Below are positions 9,290 through 16,933 of a stretch of DNA of 64,000 bases, one piece after another; position 1 is the first letter of the stretch, and each line of letters starts with the position of its first letter. The notes beneath the pieces were generated by a model. It was not told where the DNA came from, ran no database searches, and was given only the letters and a program-made list of their open reading frames with translations. A program made the position numbers and the translations under genes. Origin of the DNA: Lachnospiraceae bacterium. GTDB taxonomy: Bacteria; Bacillota; Clostridia; Lachnospirales; Lachnospiraceae. The DNA lies in NCBI GenBank assembly GCA_022845895.1, contig AP025573.1, positions 3,134,501 through 3,198,500 of the forward strand. Reading direction: 5' to 3'.

Positions 9290-9712
9290 CTATTTTTTCG
9301 GACATCCGGTTACTTTTTTCTCTACATCTGCTATCGTAATCGTCTCAAGATACTTTTTGCAGCGTTCATTCATCTCTCCGTATATACCGTCCATCATTCC
9401 TGCCATGCCGGACGCTATCATGCAGTCCATATCAAAGCTTCCTGACTTCCAGGATGCCTTCACGATATCATCTTCCAGCGCGTCGCATATATGCCGTAAG
9501 GTTACATCTCGTGCATCAGCCGCCATATGATAGCCGCCTTTGATTCCCTCTTTCGTCTCCACGAGATTTTTTTTCTTCAGCTTTGCCATCACCTTCCTCA
9601 CCCGCGCCGGATTCGTGCAGATATTTTCAGCCAGCTCTTCGCTGGAAAGCACCGTACCCTTATGATGCAGATATACAAGGCCATGCACTGCAATTGCAAA
9701 TTCGCTTGTCAT
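9290..9712 (-). CDS. Rrf2 family transcriptional regulator
   Basis: A 140-residue winged-helix regulator. The N terminus (MTSEFAIAVHGLVYLHH), the recognition region NPARVRKVMAKL and the wing GIKGGYHMAADARDVTL are typical of Rrf2 proteins, which include NsrR, IscR and CymR. Two Cys lie in the C-terminal half, but the three-Cys cluster-binding spacing of NsrR/IscR is not obvious. The ATG at 9712 was chosen because AAGGAG precedes it and the family starts there. It is the last gene of the redox operon, separated by one base from the selenoprotein candidate, and probably controls that operon. Confidence 0.88.
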   Translation of the reverse strand: MTSEFAIAVHGLVYLHHKGTVLSSEELAENICTNPARVRKVMAKLKKKNLVETKEGIKGGYHMAADARDVTLRHICDALEDDIVKASWKSGSFDMDCMIASGMAGMMDGIYGEMNERCKKYLETITIADVEKKVTGCPKK

Positions 9713-9713
9713 C

Positions 9714-9926
9714 TTATTTCCCACTCCTTTTGCTCTCATCCTCATCCTTTGTATCACCAAAGCCATACGCGAGCACTATCCCAATCAGCGTTCCCATAAC
9801 CACCGCCCCGACGGGGCTTGCGGTAATTCCTCATCCCCCGCTGTTGCAGCCGATGAATACATAGTACGCAAATCCAAGCGCCGCACCGAGCAGTATGAAA
9901 CTAATTCTTTTTACGTGTCTTTTCAT
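9714..9926 (-). CDS. DUF6132-like small membrane protein, candidate selenoprotein (in-frame TGA at codon 32)
   Basis: A 70-codon frame from ATG 9926 to TAA 9714, interrupted only by TGA at 9833-9831. Read through, it gives a basic start, a first membrane helix, the motif GCNSGG-U-GITASP and a second helix. Related small membrane proteins have a GCxxGxCPIT motif, so the TGA sits at a conserved Cys and codes for selenocysteine if decoded. An unusually stable hairpin begins two bases after the TGA. The start has GGAGG upstream and overlaps the end of the ferredoxin gene by 26 bases; the stop is one base from the Rrf2 start. Coupling on both sides argues against a dead gene. A nonsense mutation of Cys remains possible. 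Confidence 0.7.
9798..9828 (-). promoter_or_regulatory. SECIS-like hairpin after the in-frame TGA
   Basis: On the minus strand AATTACCGC pairs over nine bases with GCGGTGGTT (two G-U pairs). A three-base bulge (AAG) follows on the 5' side, then CCC pairs with GGG around a CGUC loop containing the G-U expected for SelB. The apex is about 19 bases after the TGA, within the usual range for bacterial SECIS elements. Confidence 0.6.
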
Positions 9927-10776
9927 TGCGGCCTCCTTTCCCTTTCTTGATGGCGTTCGTCGGACACGCCTTGATACAGTCGCCACAGCGGATACATTCC
10001 GGGCTGTTGGGCTGCTCCCACACCTTGATATCCATCTTGCATGTCTTCCGGCACTTCCCGCACTTGATACAGTCGTTTTCTTCTATCTGGTATCGGTACA
10101 GCGCGACCGGGTTAAAAAAACTGTAGACCGCGCCGAGGGGACAGAGATACTTGCAGAAGGGGCGGTACACCCACAATGACAGTATGATTATGGCTGCCAG
10201 TAATGATACCTTCCATATGAACAGGCCGCCCACTGCATTCTGAAGCGATTCATTGAGCAGCACAAGCGGAATACCTGCAGTCAGAGTACCGCTTGGACAT
10301 ATGTACTGGCAGAACCATGGGCTTCCCTGTCCGATGATATCAACGGCAAGCAGCGGAAGCAATAGGACAAACAGAACGAGTATGACATATTTCAGCCACT
10401 TGAGCACCTTATGGCCCGGGAGATTCTTTCTCTTCCTGAAGAACGGTATCTTGTACAGCAGATCCTGAATCAGCCCGAACGGGCAGAGCCAGCCGCATAT
10501 GAACCTACCAAACAGAGAGCCAAAAAATATCAGGAACCCGGCAATATAGAAGGAAAACTTATAATCTCTGCTCCCAAGCACTGCCTGAAGAGAGCCTATC
10601 GGGCACGCCCCGAGAGCACCCGGACAGGAATAACAGTTAAGCCCCGGTACACATGCCGCTTTGGTGGGGCCCGTATATATCTTTCCGGTGAGGAACCCGA
10701 ACAGGTAACCGTTGGTTACCGCTGTAAAGGCAATCTGCACGCACAGCCTCATCCGTTTTCTAATCGCTTTTATCAT
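9901..10776 (-). CDS. NapH/CcoG-like membrane 4Fe-4S protein
   Basis: A polytopic membrane protein of about 290 residues. It has a periplasm-side Cys-rich stretch early on (CVPGLNCYSCPGALGACP), several helices containing paired CxxxCP motifs (CGWLCP, CQYICP, CKYLCP) and a C-terminal bacterial ferredoxin domain with two 4Fe-4S clusters (CIKCGKCRKTC and CIRCGDCIKACP). Homologues pass electrons across the membrane. Next to a TlpA-like protein it probably supplies or drains electrons for an extracytoplasmic thiol/selenol system (inference). The start could be TTG at 10785 or ATG at 10776; I chose the ATG. Confidence 0.87.
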   Translation of the reverse strand: MIKAIRKRMRLCVQIAFTAVTNGYLFGFLTGKIYTGPTKAACVPGLNCYSCPGALGACPIGSLQAVLGSRDYKFSFYIAGFLIFFGSLFGRFICGWLCPFGLIQDLLYKIPFFRKRKNLPGHKVLKWLKYVILVLFVLLLPLLAVDIIGQGSPWFCQYICPSGTLTAGIPLVLLNESLQNAVGGLFIWKVSLLAAIIILSLWVYRPFCKYLCPLGAVYSFFNPVALYRYQIEENDCIKCGKCRKTCKMDIKVWEQPNSPECIRCGDCIKACPTNAIKKGKGGRNEKTRKKN

Positions 10777-10777
10777 C

Positions 10778-10924
10778 TTAGCCAATTCCTATACACTCCA
10801 AACAAATATTTACGGCTTTTGTCAATACGGTCACTGCCTCGCCGCGTGTAATCCCGATGCAGATAAACAATGCGGCGGTCAAAAACAGTGCCGTCCGTAT
10901 CCATCTTATTTTCCTGCTGTCCAT
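10778..10924 (-). CDS. CD1871A-type CXXC micro-protein
   Basis: A 48-residue protein. It has a basic N terminus, one membrane helix (ALFLTAALFICIGI), a short RGE turn and the C-terminal motif AVNICLECIGIG with a CxxC pair. This form is characteristic of the clostridial CD1871A family found between TlpA-like and NapH-like genes. It is likely a membrane redox partner. The stop nearly abuts the start of the ferredoxin gene and its start is two bases before the end of the lipoprotein gene, so the operon is tightly coupled. Confidence 0.8.
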   Translation of the reverse strand: MDSRKIRWIRTALFLTAALFICIGITRGEAVTVLTKAVNICLECIGIG

Positions 10925-10926
10925 AA

Positions 10927-11514
10927 CTATATCTCACCGAGCAGTTTGTCTATGATGCCGGCCCATTCTGCTTTGTCGCGGGCTCCGGAGTATATCTCTC
11001 CAACCTGGTTGCCCTCTTTATCGACAAATATGGTAGTCGGTACGACATTTACAGAGCCAAGTATCCCGGACATCAAATCCTTCGATGCGACAATGTGCGT
11101 ATAATCTGCCTTCGTAGTGGAGACAATCTCTTCTGCCTTCTCATTTTTCGCTTCCCCCACATCGCTGACGAGACCCACAACCTGCACTCCTTTGTCAGCA
11201 TACTCACGGCTCAGTTCTCCCAGATCCGGCATCTCACGGATACAAGGTCCGCAGAAAGTACCCCATATATTTACCATCGTAAGGTCGGCTTTGGAAAAGA
11301 TAGCATCGGAAACCGCTTCCCCTTCCAGCGTCTCAGACTCAAAAGTTCCGAACACTTTGTCTGATTCATCCGATGAGGCTTTGGAACTTTCAGAGCTCTC
11401 GGAGCTTCCGGTATCGGCTTTCTTTTCTTCCTTCCCGGTGCTGCACGCGGTGAGCATCAATGCCAGGCTCAATGTTATAATAGTAATTGCTTTCGCTCTT
11501 CTTCTCTTCATCAT
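10927..11514 (-). CDS. TlpA-like thioredoxin-fold lipoprotein
   Basis: A 195-residue exported protein. The signal peptide ends in the lipobox LTAC, followed by a Ser/Glu/Lys-rich linker and a TlpA/ResA-type thioredoxin domain with the active site GTFCGPC and the cis-Pro segment VVPTTIFVDKEG. It acts outside the membrane, probably reducing or isomerising disulfides with electrons from the NapH-like protein. The start was set at 11514 because AAAGGAG precedes the double ATG there. First gene of the five-gene redox operon. Confidence 0.9.
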   Translation of the reverse strand: MMKRRRAKAITIITLSLALMLTACSTGKEEKKADTGSSESSESSKASSDESDKVFGTFESETLEGEAVSDAIFSKADLTMVNIWGTFCGPCIREMPDLGELSREYADKGVQVVGLVSDVGEAKNEKAEEIVSTTKADYTHIVASKDLMSGILGSVNVVPTTIFVDKEGNQVGEIYSGARDKAEWAGIIDKLLGEI

Positions 11515-11561
11515 CGTCTCCTTTTCAATCTGTAACATTTATATTTTCAGTTTGTATTGTA

Positions 11562-11590
11562 ATTATACTTGTTACAGTTGCGTTTGTCAA
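11562..11590 (-). promoter_or_regulatory. Promoter of the redox operon
   Basis: TTGACA (11590-11585) and TATAAT (11567-11562), 17 bases apart. The stretch around the -10 box, TGTAAC...TTAC..TACA, has partial dyad symmetry and could be the Rrf2 operator (inference). Confidence 0.78.
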
Positions 11591-11662
11591 TGGTGAAAGC
11601 AGCAAAAAAAGTCGAGAAATTTTTTCATTATTTCTTTATACTGAAAACAAGGAGGTAACAGA

Positions 11663-12559
11663 ATGAAGGAACAGATAGAAGCAGTCCAGCGGATGCAGAA
11701 TTATATCGCCGGCCATCTGTATGAACAGATAACCCTAGCAGAGCTCGCCAGGGAATCTCTGTTTTCCCCGTGGCACTCGTACCGGCTGTTCAAAAAATGG
11801 ACGAACCTGACCCCGGCGGAATATATCCGCAGGATGCGGCTGTCCGCATCGGCGCTTCGTCTGCGGGACGAAGGATGCCGGGTAGCAGACATTGCATTTG
11901 ATATGGGCTTTGGAAGCGTAGACGGCTATCAGAGAGCCTTTTACAGAGAGTTCGGATGCAATCCAAAGGAATATATGGAACATCCGGTTCCTTTGTACCT
12001 GTTTACTCCGTATGGCGTCATATACAGACAATTCAGAAAGGATGAGCGGAACATGGAAAAAGTAAAGAATGTATTTGTACAGGCGGTCACAAAGCCCGCA
12101 AGAAAAGTGATTATAAAAAGAGGAGTAAATGCCGATGATTATTTCCCGTACTGCGAGGAAGTGGGCTGCGACGTGTGGGGGCTTCTGATGAGCATCAAAT
12201 CTCTGGAAGGGGAACCCGTATGCCTGTGGCTTCCCGACGCATACAGGGCTCCCGGCACCTCTGAATATGTACAGGGGGTAGAGGTGGAGGTAAACTACGA
12301 CGGCCCTGTTTTGGAAGGCTTTGATGTCATAACACTTCCTGAGGCCGACTATCTTATGTTCAAGGGTGAACCATTCGAGGAAGAGGATTATTGCCAGGCC
12401 ATCGAAGAGATACGGGACGCTGCCGATAAATATGACCCGTCAACGGCCGGTTACGAATGGGATGCGAGTAATCCGCGTATCCAGCTGGAACCGATTGGAA
12501 CAAGAGGATATATTGAACTGCTTCCGGTCAGGCAGAAAAAAGACGGCAGAGTAAAATAA
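11663..12559 (+). CDS. AraC family regulator with GyrI-like effector domain
   Basis: A 298-residue protein. Residues 1-105 hold two helix-turn-helix motifs of the AraC type (LAELARESLFSPWHSYRLFK and VADIAFDMGFGSVDGYQRAF). Residues 125-290 resemble the GyrI-like/SOUL-fold ligand domain seen in Rob and SoxS relatives that sense drugs or lipophilic ligands. An AAGGAGG site lies 8 bases upstream. It is divergent from the redox operon; no efflux gene is adjacent, so the target is unknown. Confidence 0.88.
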   Translation: MKEQIEAVQRMQNYIAGHLYEQITLAELARESLFSPWHSYRLFKKWTNLTPAEYIRRMRLSASALRLRDEGCRVADIAFDMGFGSVDGYQRAFYREFGCNPKEYMEHPVPLYLFTPYGVIYRQFRKDERNMEKVKNVFVQAVTKPARKVIIKRGVNADDYFPYCEEVGCDVWGLLMSIKSLEGEPVCLWLPDAYRAPGTSEYVQGVEVEVNYDGPVLEGFDVITLPEADYLMFKGEPFEEEDYCQAIEEIRDAADKYDPSTAGYEWDASNPRIQLEPIGTRGYIELLPVRQKKDGRVK

Positions 12560-12577
12560 CGGCTGTGATACGGAAAT

Positions 12578-12608
12578 GCCCCATCCTTTCGTCATGAAGG
12601 GATGGGGC
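12578..12608 (+). terminator. Hairpin after the AraC gene
   Basis: GCCCCATCC and GGATGGGGC pair around a short loop 19 bases after the stop codon, followed by GTTTCG. Probable terminator with a weak T tract. Confidence 0.6.
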
Positions 12609-12657
12609 GTTTCGATGCTCATTACTATATTAACAAAGGCATATCGAAATTTCTTTA

Positions 12658-12686
12658 TTGTATGATTTTGTTCCATATCTTATAAT
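12658..12686 (+). promoter_or_regulatory. Promoter of the first GntR regulator gene
   Basis: TTGTAT and TATAAT with a 17-base spacer, about 50 bases before the start codon. Confidence 0.6.
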
Positions 12687-12737
12687 AGCTGTTAGAACGA
12701 TGCATTATAATTTATATAGATTGGAATATGGTGAATC

Positions 12738-13397
12738 ATGATGGAAATGAAATTATCAAAAAAAGAGATTGCATATACGCAGATCAAGCAGGATATCATA
12801 AACAATGAATTTACTTCTGACACGCTTCTTACAGAGGCCTTTCTCTGCAGTAAATATGAATTGAGCCGGACTCCTGTCCGCGAAGCCCTCCAGCAGCTTG
12901 CGAGCGAAGGCTTTGTCAATTTTACACAGGACAAAGGATTTTCCATTGCTCAGATAGGGCTGGAGGACTGTCTGCAGATATATGAGATGAGAGAGGCGCT
13001 CGAAGGGATGGCCGCAAGGCTCTGTTCTATCCGGATATCAGAAGCCGAGCTCGGCCAGTTAGAGGATCTTCTTGCCGCAAGCCGGGATGCCTATGAACAG
13101 GGGGACCTGAAGCTGTCGATGGTAAAGGACATGGACTTCCACCGCTGTGTCATGCGCGCTTCCAAAAACACACGGATGGAACAATCATTGAATAACCTGA
13201 TCGAACTGAGCAGCCGTCTTACGTTCAAAGCCAATGCTGAGATTGTGGAACTGTCGCTTGCGCAGCACGAAGAACTGCTGCAGGCGATAAAGGCCTCTGA
13301 CAAAGATCGTTCAGAGGCCATCATGCGCCGCCATGTAGCGACTTCAAAAAAATATCACTTTGCTCATTATTACCTTGATGAGCCTATGGACATCTAA
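12738..13397 (+). CDS. GntR family regulator, FCD subfamily (paralogue 1)
   Basis: A 219-residue protein. The N-terminal winged helix has the signature LSRTPVREALQQLASEGFV; the C-terminal all-helical FCD domain (from about residue 80) contains ALEGMAARLC, DMDFHRCVM and a late HEELLQAI segment whose His residues usually bind a metal and a carboxylate ligand. It is clearly paralogous to the regulator at 33808-34464 along its whole length, and the two bracket the catabolic operon. Its gene converges on the last gene of that operon with only 28 bases between. It probably senses an acid intermediate of the pathway (inference). Confidence 0.9.
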   Translation: MMEMKLSKKEIAYTQIKQDIINNEFTSDTLLTEAFLCSKYELSRTPVREALQQLASEGFVNFTQDKGFSIAQIGLEDCLQIYEMREALEGMAARLCSIRISEAELGQLEDLLAASRDAYEQGDLKLSMVKDMDFHRCVMRASKNTRMEQSLNNLIELSSRLTFKANAEIVELSLAQHEELLQAIKASDKDRSEAIMRRHVATSKKYHFAHYYLDEPMDI

Positions 13398-13425
13398 GCA
13401 GATACTTTTCCCCGGACGCTGCTAT

Positions 13426-14484
13426 CTAATCCTTGAACGTGAGCATTACTTTCCGGGCGATGTCCTTATGGTTCACAGCCATATCAAATGCAGCGTGAAT
13501 ATCTTCAAAATCAAAGTGGTGCGTATTCAGGGCTGCAAAGTCATACTTATCTTTAATCTTGGACATGAAGCGAATCGTCCTCGGGAACCATCTTTCCGGC
13601 CCTGCGACACCTGCGATGTGCAGTGTCTTCCATATCGTCTTGCCAATCTCTACCGGAACCTTGCGCCCGATGGAATGGCCGATGACTCCTACCCTTGCGC
13701 TGTTTCCAGCTATGTCGAACAGGGATGCGATTCCGATATCATTGCCGGAACATTCGATGACCACATCTGCACCGCGTCCGTTCGTCAGCTTCTTTATCTG
13801 CTCCTCCACAGGAGCGGCTGTCGGATCCACCACGATATCTGCACCGAATTTCAAGGCATTCTCCCTTCTCGCTTCAAGCGGATCTATGACGATGACCGTG
13901 GCTCCGGATTCTGCCGAGACCATGCTTGCACAGAGACCTATCGGACCGCCGCCGATAATAGCAACTGTATCGGAAGCATCCGGACAGCACCCGTTATACC
14001 ATACGCCGCCATAGCCGACGTTGAACGTCTCCACCCATGCGCCCAGCTCGTAAGACCAGTCGTCTGGTATCACATGGGTATATGCCTCTTCCAGAATCAT
14101 ATATTCCCCCATGCCCCCCGGAGAATCCGGGCGGAAGCCTACTTCTCTCATATTGAGGCAGGCAGAAGGAAGCTTGCCGTCTTTGCAGTTGGCACAGTTA
14201 AAGCATGCAAGGGCACACTCTCCGACCACCTTATTCCCCGGCACGACAGATGTCACCGCACTCCCCACTTCTACAGCCTGACCTGCCCATTCATGCCCCG
14301 GCACGTACGGAGCAATGTCGTACCTTCCCTCCGCTGACTTTCCTTCAAAGCACTCTACATCCGATCCGCAGATACCGCATGCCCCGAGCTTTATCAATAT
14401 CTGGTCCGGCTTCAATTCCGGAAGCTCCACTTCTTCGATTCTAAGGTCCTCTGGTCCATACATAAACGCCTGTCTACATTTCAT
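13426..14484 (-). CDS. Zinc-dependent alcohol/polyol dehydrogenase (MDR family)
   Basis: A 352-residue medium-chain dehydrogenase. The catalytic zinc site is seen as GACGICGSD and PGHEW; the structural zinc Cys cluster is CALACFNCANCKDGKLPSAC. The Rossmann domain has GGGPIGLCA. The family oxidises secondary alcohols of sugars, polyols or cyclitols with NAD(P). It is the last gene of the operon and the second such enzyme in it, only distantly similar to the IolM-like protein. It may oxidise another hydroxyl of a cyclitol or aldonate. The ATG at 14484 has AAGGAG 8 bases before it; the longer frame would run into the preceding gene. Confidence 0.85.
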   Translation of the reverse strand: MKCRQAFMYGPEDLRIEEVELPELKPDQILIKLGACGICGSDVECFEGKSAEGRYDIAPYVPGHEWAGQAVEVGSAVTSVVPGNKVVGECALACFNCANCKDGKLPSACLNMREVGFRPDSPGGMGEYMILEEAYTHVIPDDWSYELGAWVETFNVGYGGVWYNGCCPDASDTVAIIGGGPIGLCASMVSAESGATVIVIDPLEARRENALKFGADIVVDPTAAPVEEQIKKLTNGRGADVVIECSGNDIGIASLFDIAGNSARVGVIGHSIGRKVPVEIGKTIWKTLHIAGVAGPERWFPRTIRFMSKIKDKYDFAALNTHHFDFEDIHAAFDMAVNHKDIARKVMLTFKD

Positions 14485-14524
14485 AATTTCGTTCTCCTTC
14501 CAACTTACATTCTGAATATTGTTT

Positions 14525-15697
14525 TCATTTTCTTCCCGGTTCACACCTTTTTGCCAGATACATGCTGACAGCGATGAGAAACGGAAAGCAGTTCAATAGC
14601 ATAATTCCATACGAGAATTTTATCTCCGCCACTGCCCCTGCCAGCGCAGGAAACACCATGAATCCTGCTGCTGCGGCAAACATGACCACCGCTGTCACAG
14701 AAGCTTTGTGTTCCGGACGGTGTCTGTTTGCAATCGACACCACGAGTGGGACGACACCGCCGGTTGCAAAGCCTGCCGCCACGTATGATACGATATATAT
14801 CCACGGACGGTCGGCGAGCGTCGCCAGAAGCATAACGCCTCCGCCGGCCACGCTGCATACCGCCGTATAGCGATACAGATTGTACTTTGCCGAACGGGCG
14901 GCGCAGTACAGCCGCCCCGCGATAATGCCTCCCCACATGGCATATACAGGATAATTTGCCGCGCCCCCGGACAACCCCATAGGGCCTGCCATATAAGAGG
15001 GCAGCCACATGGAGCAGCCACAGGAAAAGCCGGTGTATCCCATCACAGCGAGGCAGAGGCAGATCATGTGCCTGTCTTTTAGAAGTCCTATGACCCACCC
15101 GGCCTTTACCGGCTCCGCGGCGGCAGGTCTGCCATATCGTTTCTGTGCAAGATAATATATAATCTGTACAGCCACACAGATTCCGCCAAGCACGTAAAAG
15201 GTATCTTCAAGATACAGCCGCCTGGCCGACAGGGCAGTAATAATCATCGGCGCCGTAAGCGCCCCCGTCCCAAAGCATGCATGAAGTATGCTGAGATACC
15301 TCGGACTCGCTTCCTGGTACAGTTCACTTACATAAGCATTCAACGTAGAGTCGAGAAGCTTTGTGCTGCCTCCGATAAGAAAGAAAAGCAGCAGAGCCAG
15401 TGCAAATCCGGGCATTGTTCCCATTGCCAGCAGAGAGAGCCCATACATTCCGGCCGTCATCTTAACCATGTAATCGTACCTGAGGTAAGAGGAGAAAAAG
15501 ATACCCAGTAAAAGTCCCGCGATACCGCCCAATCCCTGGAATAAGGAGAAGTACCCCGCTTCCCGGAGCGGTATGTCATATTCAGCAATGAGGGCGGGCA
15601 GCAAAGGTCCGATAGCCGTGACGGAGAATGCATATACGAGCATAAGGGCATACAATGGTACTGCCAGTATGTTTCTGCTGTCTCTCATAGCTGTCAT
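14525..15697 (-). CDS. MFS transporter
   Basis: A 390-residue protein with about 12 hydrophobic helices, starting at ATGA that overlaps the stop of the IolM-like gene. The N-terminal half resembles fucose-permease-like and other sugar/organic-acid MFS carriers. Because the operon already has an ABC importer, this could take up a second substrate or export an acid product. Which of these cannot be told from the sequence. Confidence 0.82.
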   Translation of the reverse strand: MTAMRDSRNILAVPLYALMLVYAFSVTAIGPLLPALIAEYDIPLREAGYFSLFQGLGGIAGLLLGIFFSSYLRYDYMVKMTAGMYGLSLLAMGTMPGFALALLLFFLIGGSTKLLDSTLNAYVSELYQEASPRYLSILHACFGTGALTAPMIITALSARRLYLEDTFYVLGGICVAVQIIYYLAQKRYGRPAAAEPVKAGWVIGLLKDRHMICLCLAVMGYTGFSCGCSMWLPSYMAGPMGLSGGAANYPVYAMWGGIIAGRLYCAARSAKYNLYRYTAVCSVAGGGVMLLATLADRPWIYIVSYVAAGFATGGVVPLVVSIANRHRPEHKASVTAVVMFAAAAGFMVFPALAGAVAEIKFSYGIMLLNCFPFLIAVSMYLAKRCEPGRK

Positions 15698-16875
15698 CTC
15701 ATCTTAATGAGATTCTTGCCGCCGGCTGCTTTCTGCGTATCGATAATGGCCTGCTCTGCGTCATCAAGAGCATACCGACCCGTTATCAGCTTCCGGTAGT
15801 CAAAGCGCTTTGCAGCAATGAGGCCGATGACATTCTTGAATATGGCGTCGCCTGCATGACCGTTGCTTCCGGTCACCCGTCCGTTTCTCCAGATCATCTG
15901 TGCCACATTGACCGGAGCAGCGTCATTCTTCGGGCTGTGTGCTATATTCACGATTGCCCCGCCCGCCGCGACGCTTAGGGACATCTGAGGATACAGGATG
16001 TCCGGCTTGCCGGCCGCTTCTATCTGCAGATCGCATCCCCACCCATTCGTATGCTCCATGATGACTTCTCTGGAAGTCAGATTCTGCTTGGACAGCTCCA
16101 CCGGATTGAATACATAATCTGCCCCGAACTCTTTCGCCATACGCTGCCGCTCTTCATTAACCTCGAAGGCGAATATCTTCGCCATCCCGGCCTGTCGCAT
16201 AAGAGCGATACAACCAAGGCCGATTGCCCCCGCGCCGTATACCGCGCCATATGTTCCGGGATGGATGCCTCCTGATTTGATAATCGTCCCGTTATATGCG
16301 ATTCCGGTCGGCTCCACGAGCGCTCCAAGCTCCAGCCCGTCATCCACACCGTATGCCTCCACGATATCATTGATGCTCCACACAAACTTCTTGTTCACTT
16401 TGATATACTCCGCCATTCCGCCCGGGATGGTAGAGCCGGGTTCCAGCAGGTTACTGCACTGGTTGAAATGATATGTACGGCATTCTTCACAGTGTCCGCA
16501 ATATTGCATCTCTTCTGCCGTTACATAATCGCCTACCTGGAAGGTCTCTACATTCTTTCCCTTTTCCACAATCTCGCCGCAGAACTCATGTCCCGGTATG
16601 AGCGGGAACCGGGTCAGCCAGGCAAAATTGATATACCCGTCTTTATCTTTTTCATGTACGTGCCCGTCAGAACCACACACACCGCACGACGCCACCTTAA
16701 TCAGCACGTCATCATCTCCAACCTGCGGAACTTCAACTTCCTCGATACCGTATACGGCGTCCTTCCATACCATTGCTCCGTTGCGCACGATACCGGTACG
16801 CTTTTCAAACTCGTCAAATTCATAGCCCGGCTTTGGCGCCCTGACCGCGTGAACTACCAATGCTTTCATCTTCAT
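15694..16875 (-). CDS. IolM-like scyllo-inosose 3-dehydrogenase (zinc MDR)
   Basis: A 393-residue zinc dehydrogenase, longer at the N terminus than common sorbitol dehydrogenases. It has the catalytic motif CGVCGSDGHVHEKDKDGY, PGHEFCGEI, a structural zinc Cys set from the CGHCEECRTYHFNQC segment, and a NAD domain GAGAIGLGC. The size and architecture match IolM of the Thermotoga inositol pathway, which oxidises scyllo-inosose to the diketo-inositol. The presence of IolG-, IolN- and IolO-like genes in the same operon supports this. An AGGAGG site lies 8 bases before the ATG. Another cyclitol or C-6 sugar acid could be the substrate. Confidence 0.75.
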   Translation of the reverse strand: MKMKALVVHAVRAPKPGYEFDEFEKRTGIVRNGAMVWKDAVYGIEEVEVPQVGDDDVLIKVASCGVCGSDGHVHEKDKDGYINFAWLTRFPLIPGHEFCGEIVEKGKNVETFQVGDYVTAEEMQYCGHCEECRTYHFNQCSNLLEPGSTIPGGMAEYIKVNKKFVWSINDIVEAYGVDDGLELGALVEPTGIAYNGTIIKSGGIHPGTYGAVYGAGAIGLGCIALMRQAGMAKIFAFEVNEERQRMAKEFGADYVFNPVELSKQNLTSREVIMEHTNGWGCDLQIEAAGKPDILYPQMSLSVAAGGAIVNIAHSPKNDAAPVNVAQMIWRNGRVTGSNGHAGDAIFKNVIGLIAAKRFDYRKLITGRYALDDAEQAIIDTQKAAGGKNLIKMR

Positions 16876-16933
16876 ATCCGATGCCTCCTTGCTTATTCTT
16901 TTCTCTTAACATCATCATCTTGTATATACCGTG

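Noticed and set aside
9021..9530. ORFs of up to 169 codons on either strand across the palindrome region
   Set aside because: The translations mirror the hairpin arms and have no family similarity or ribosome site; the palindromes explain them.
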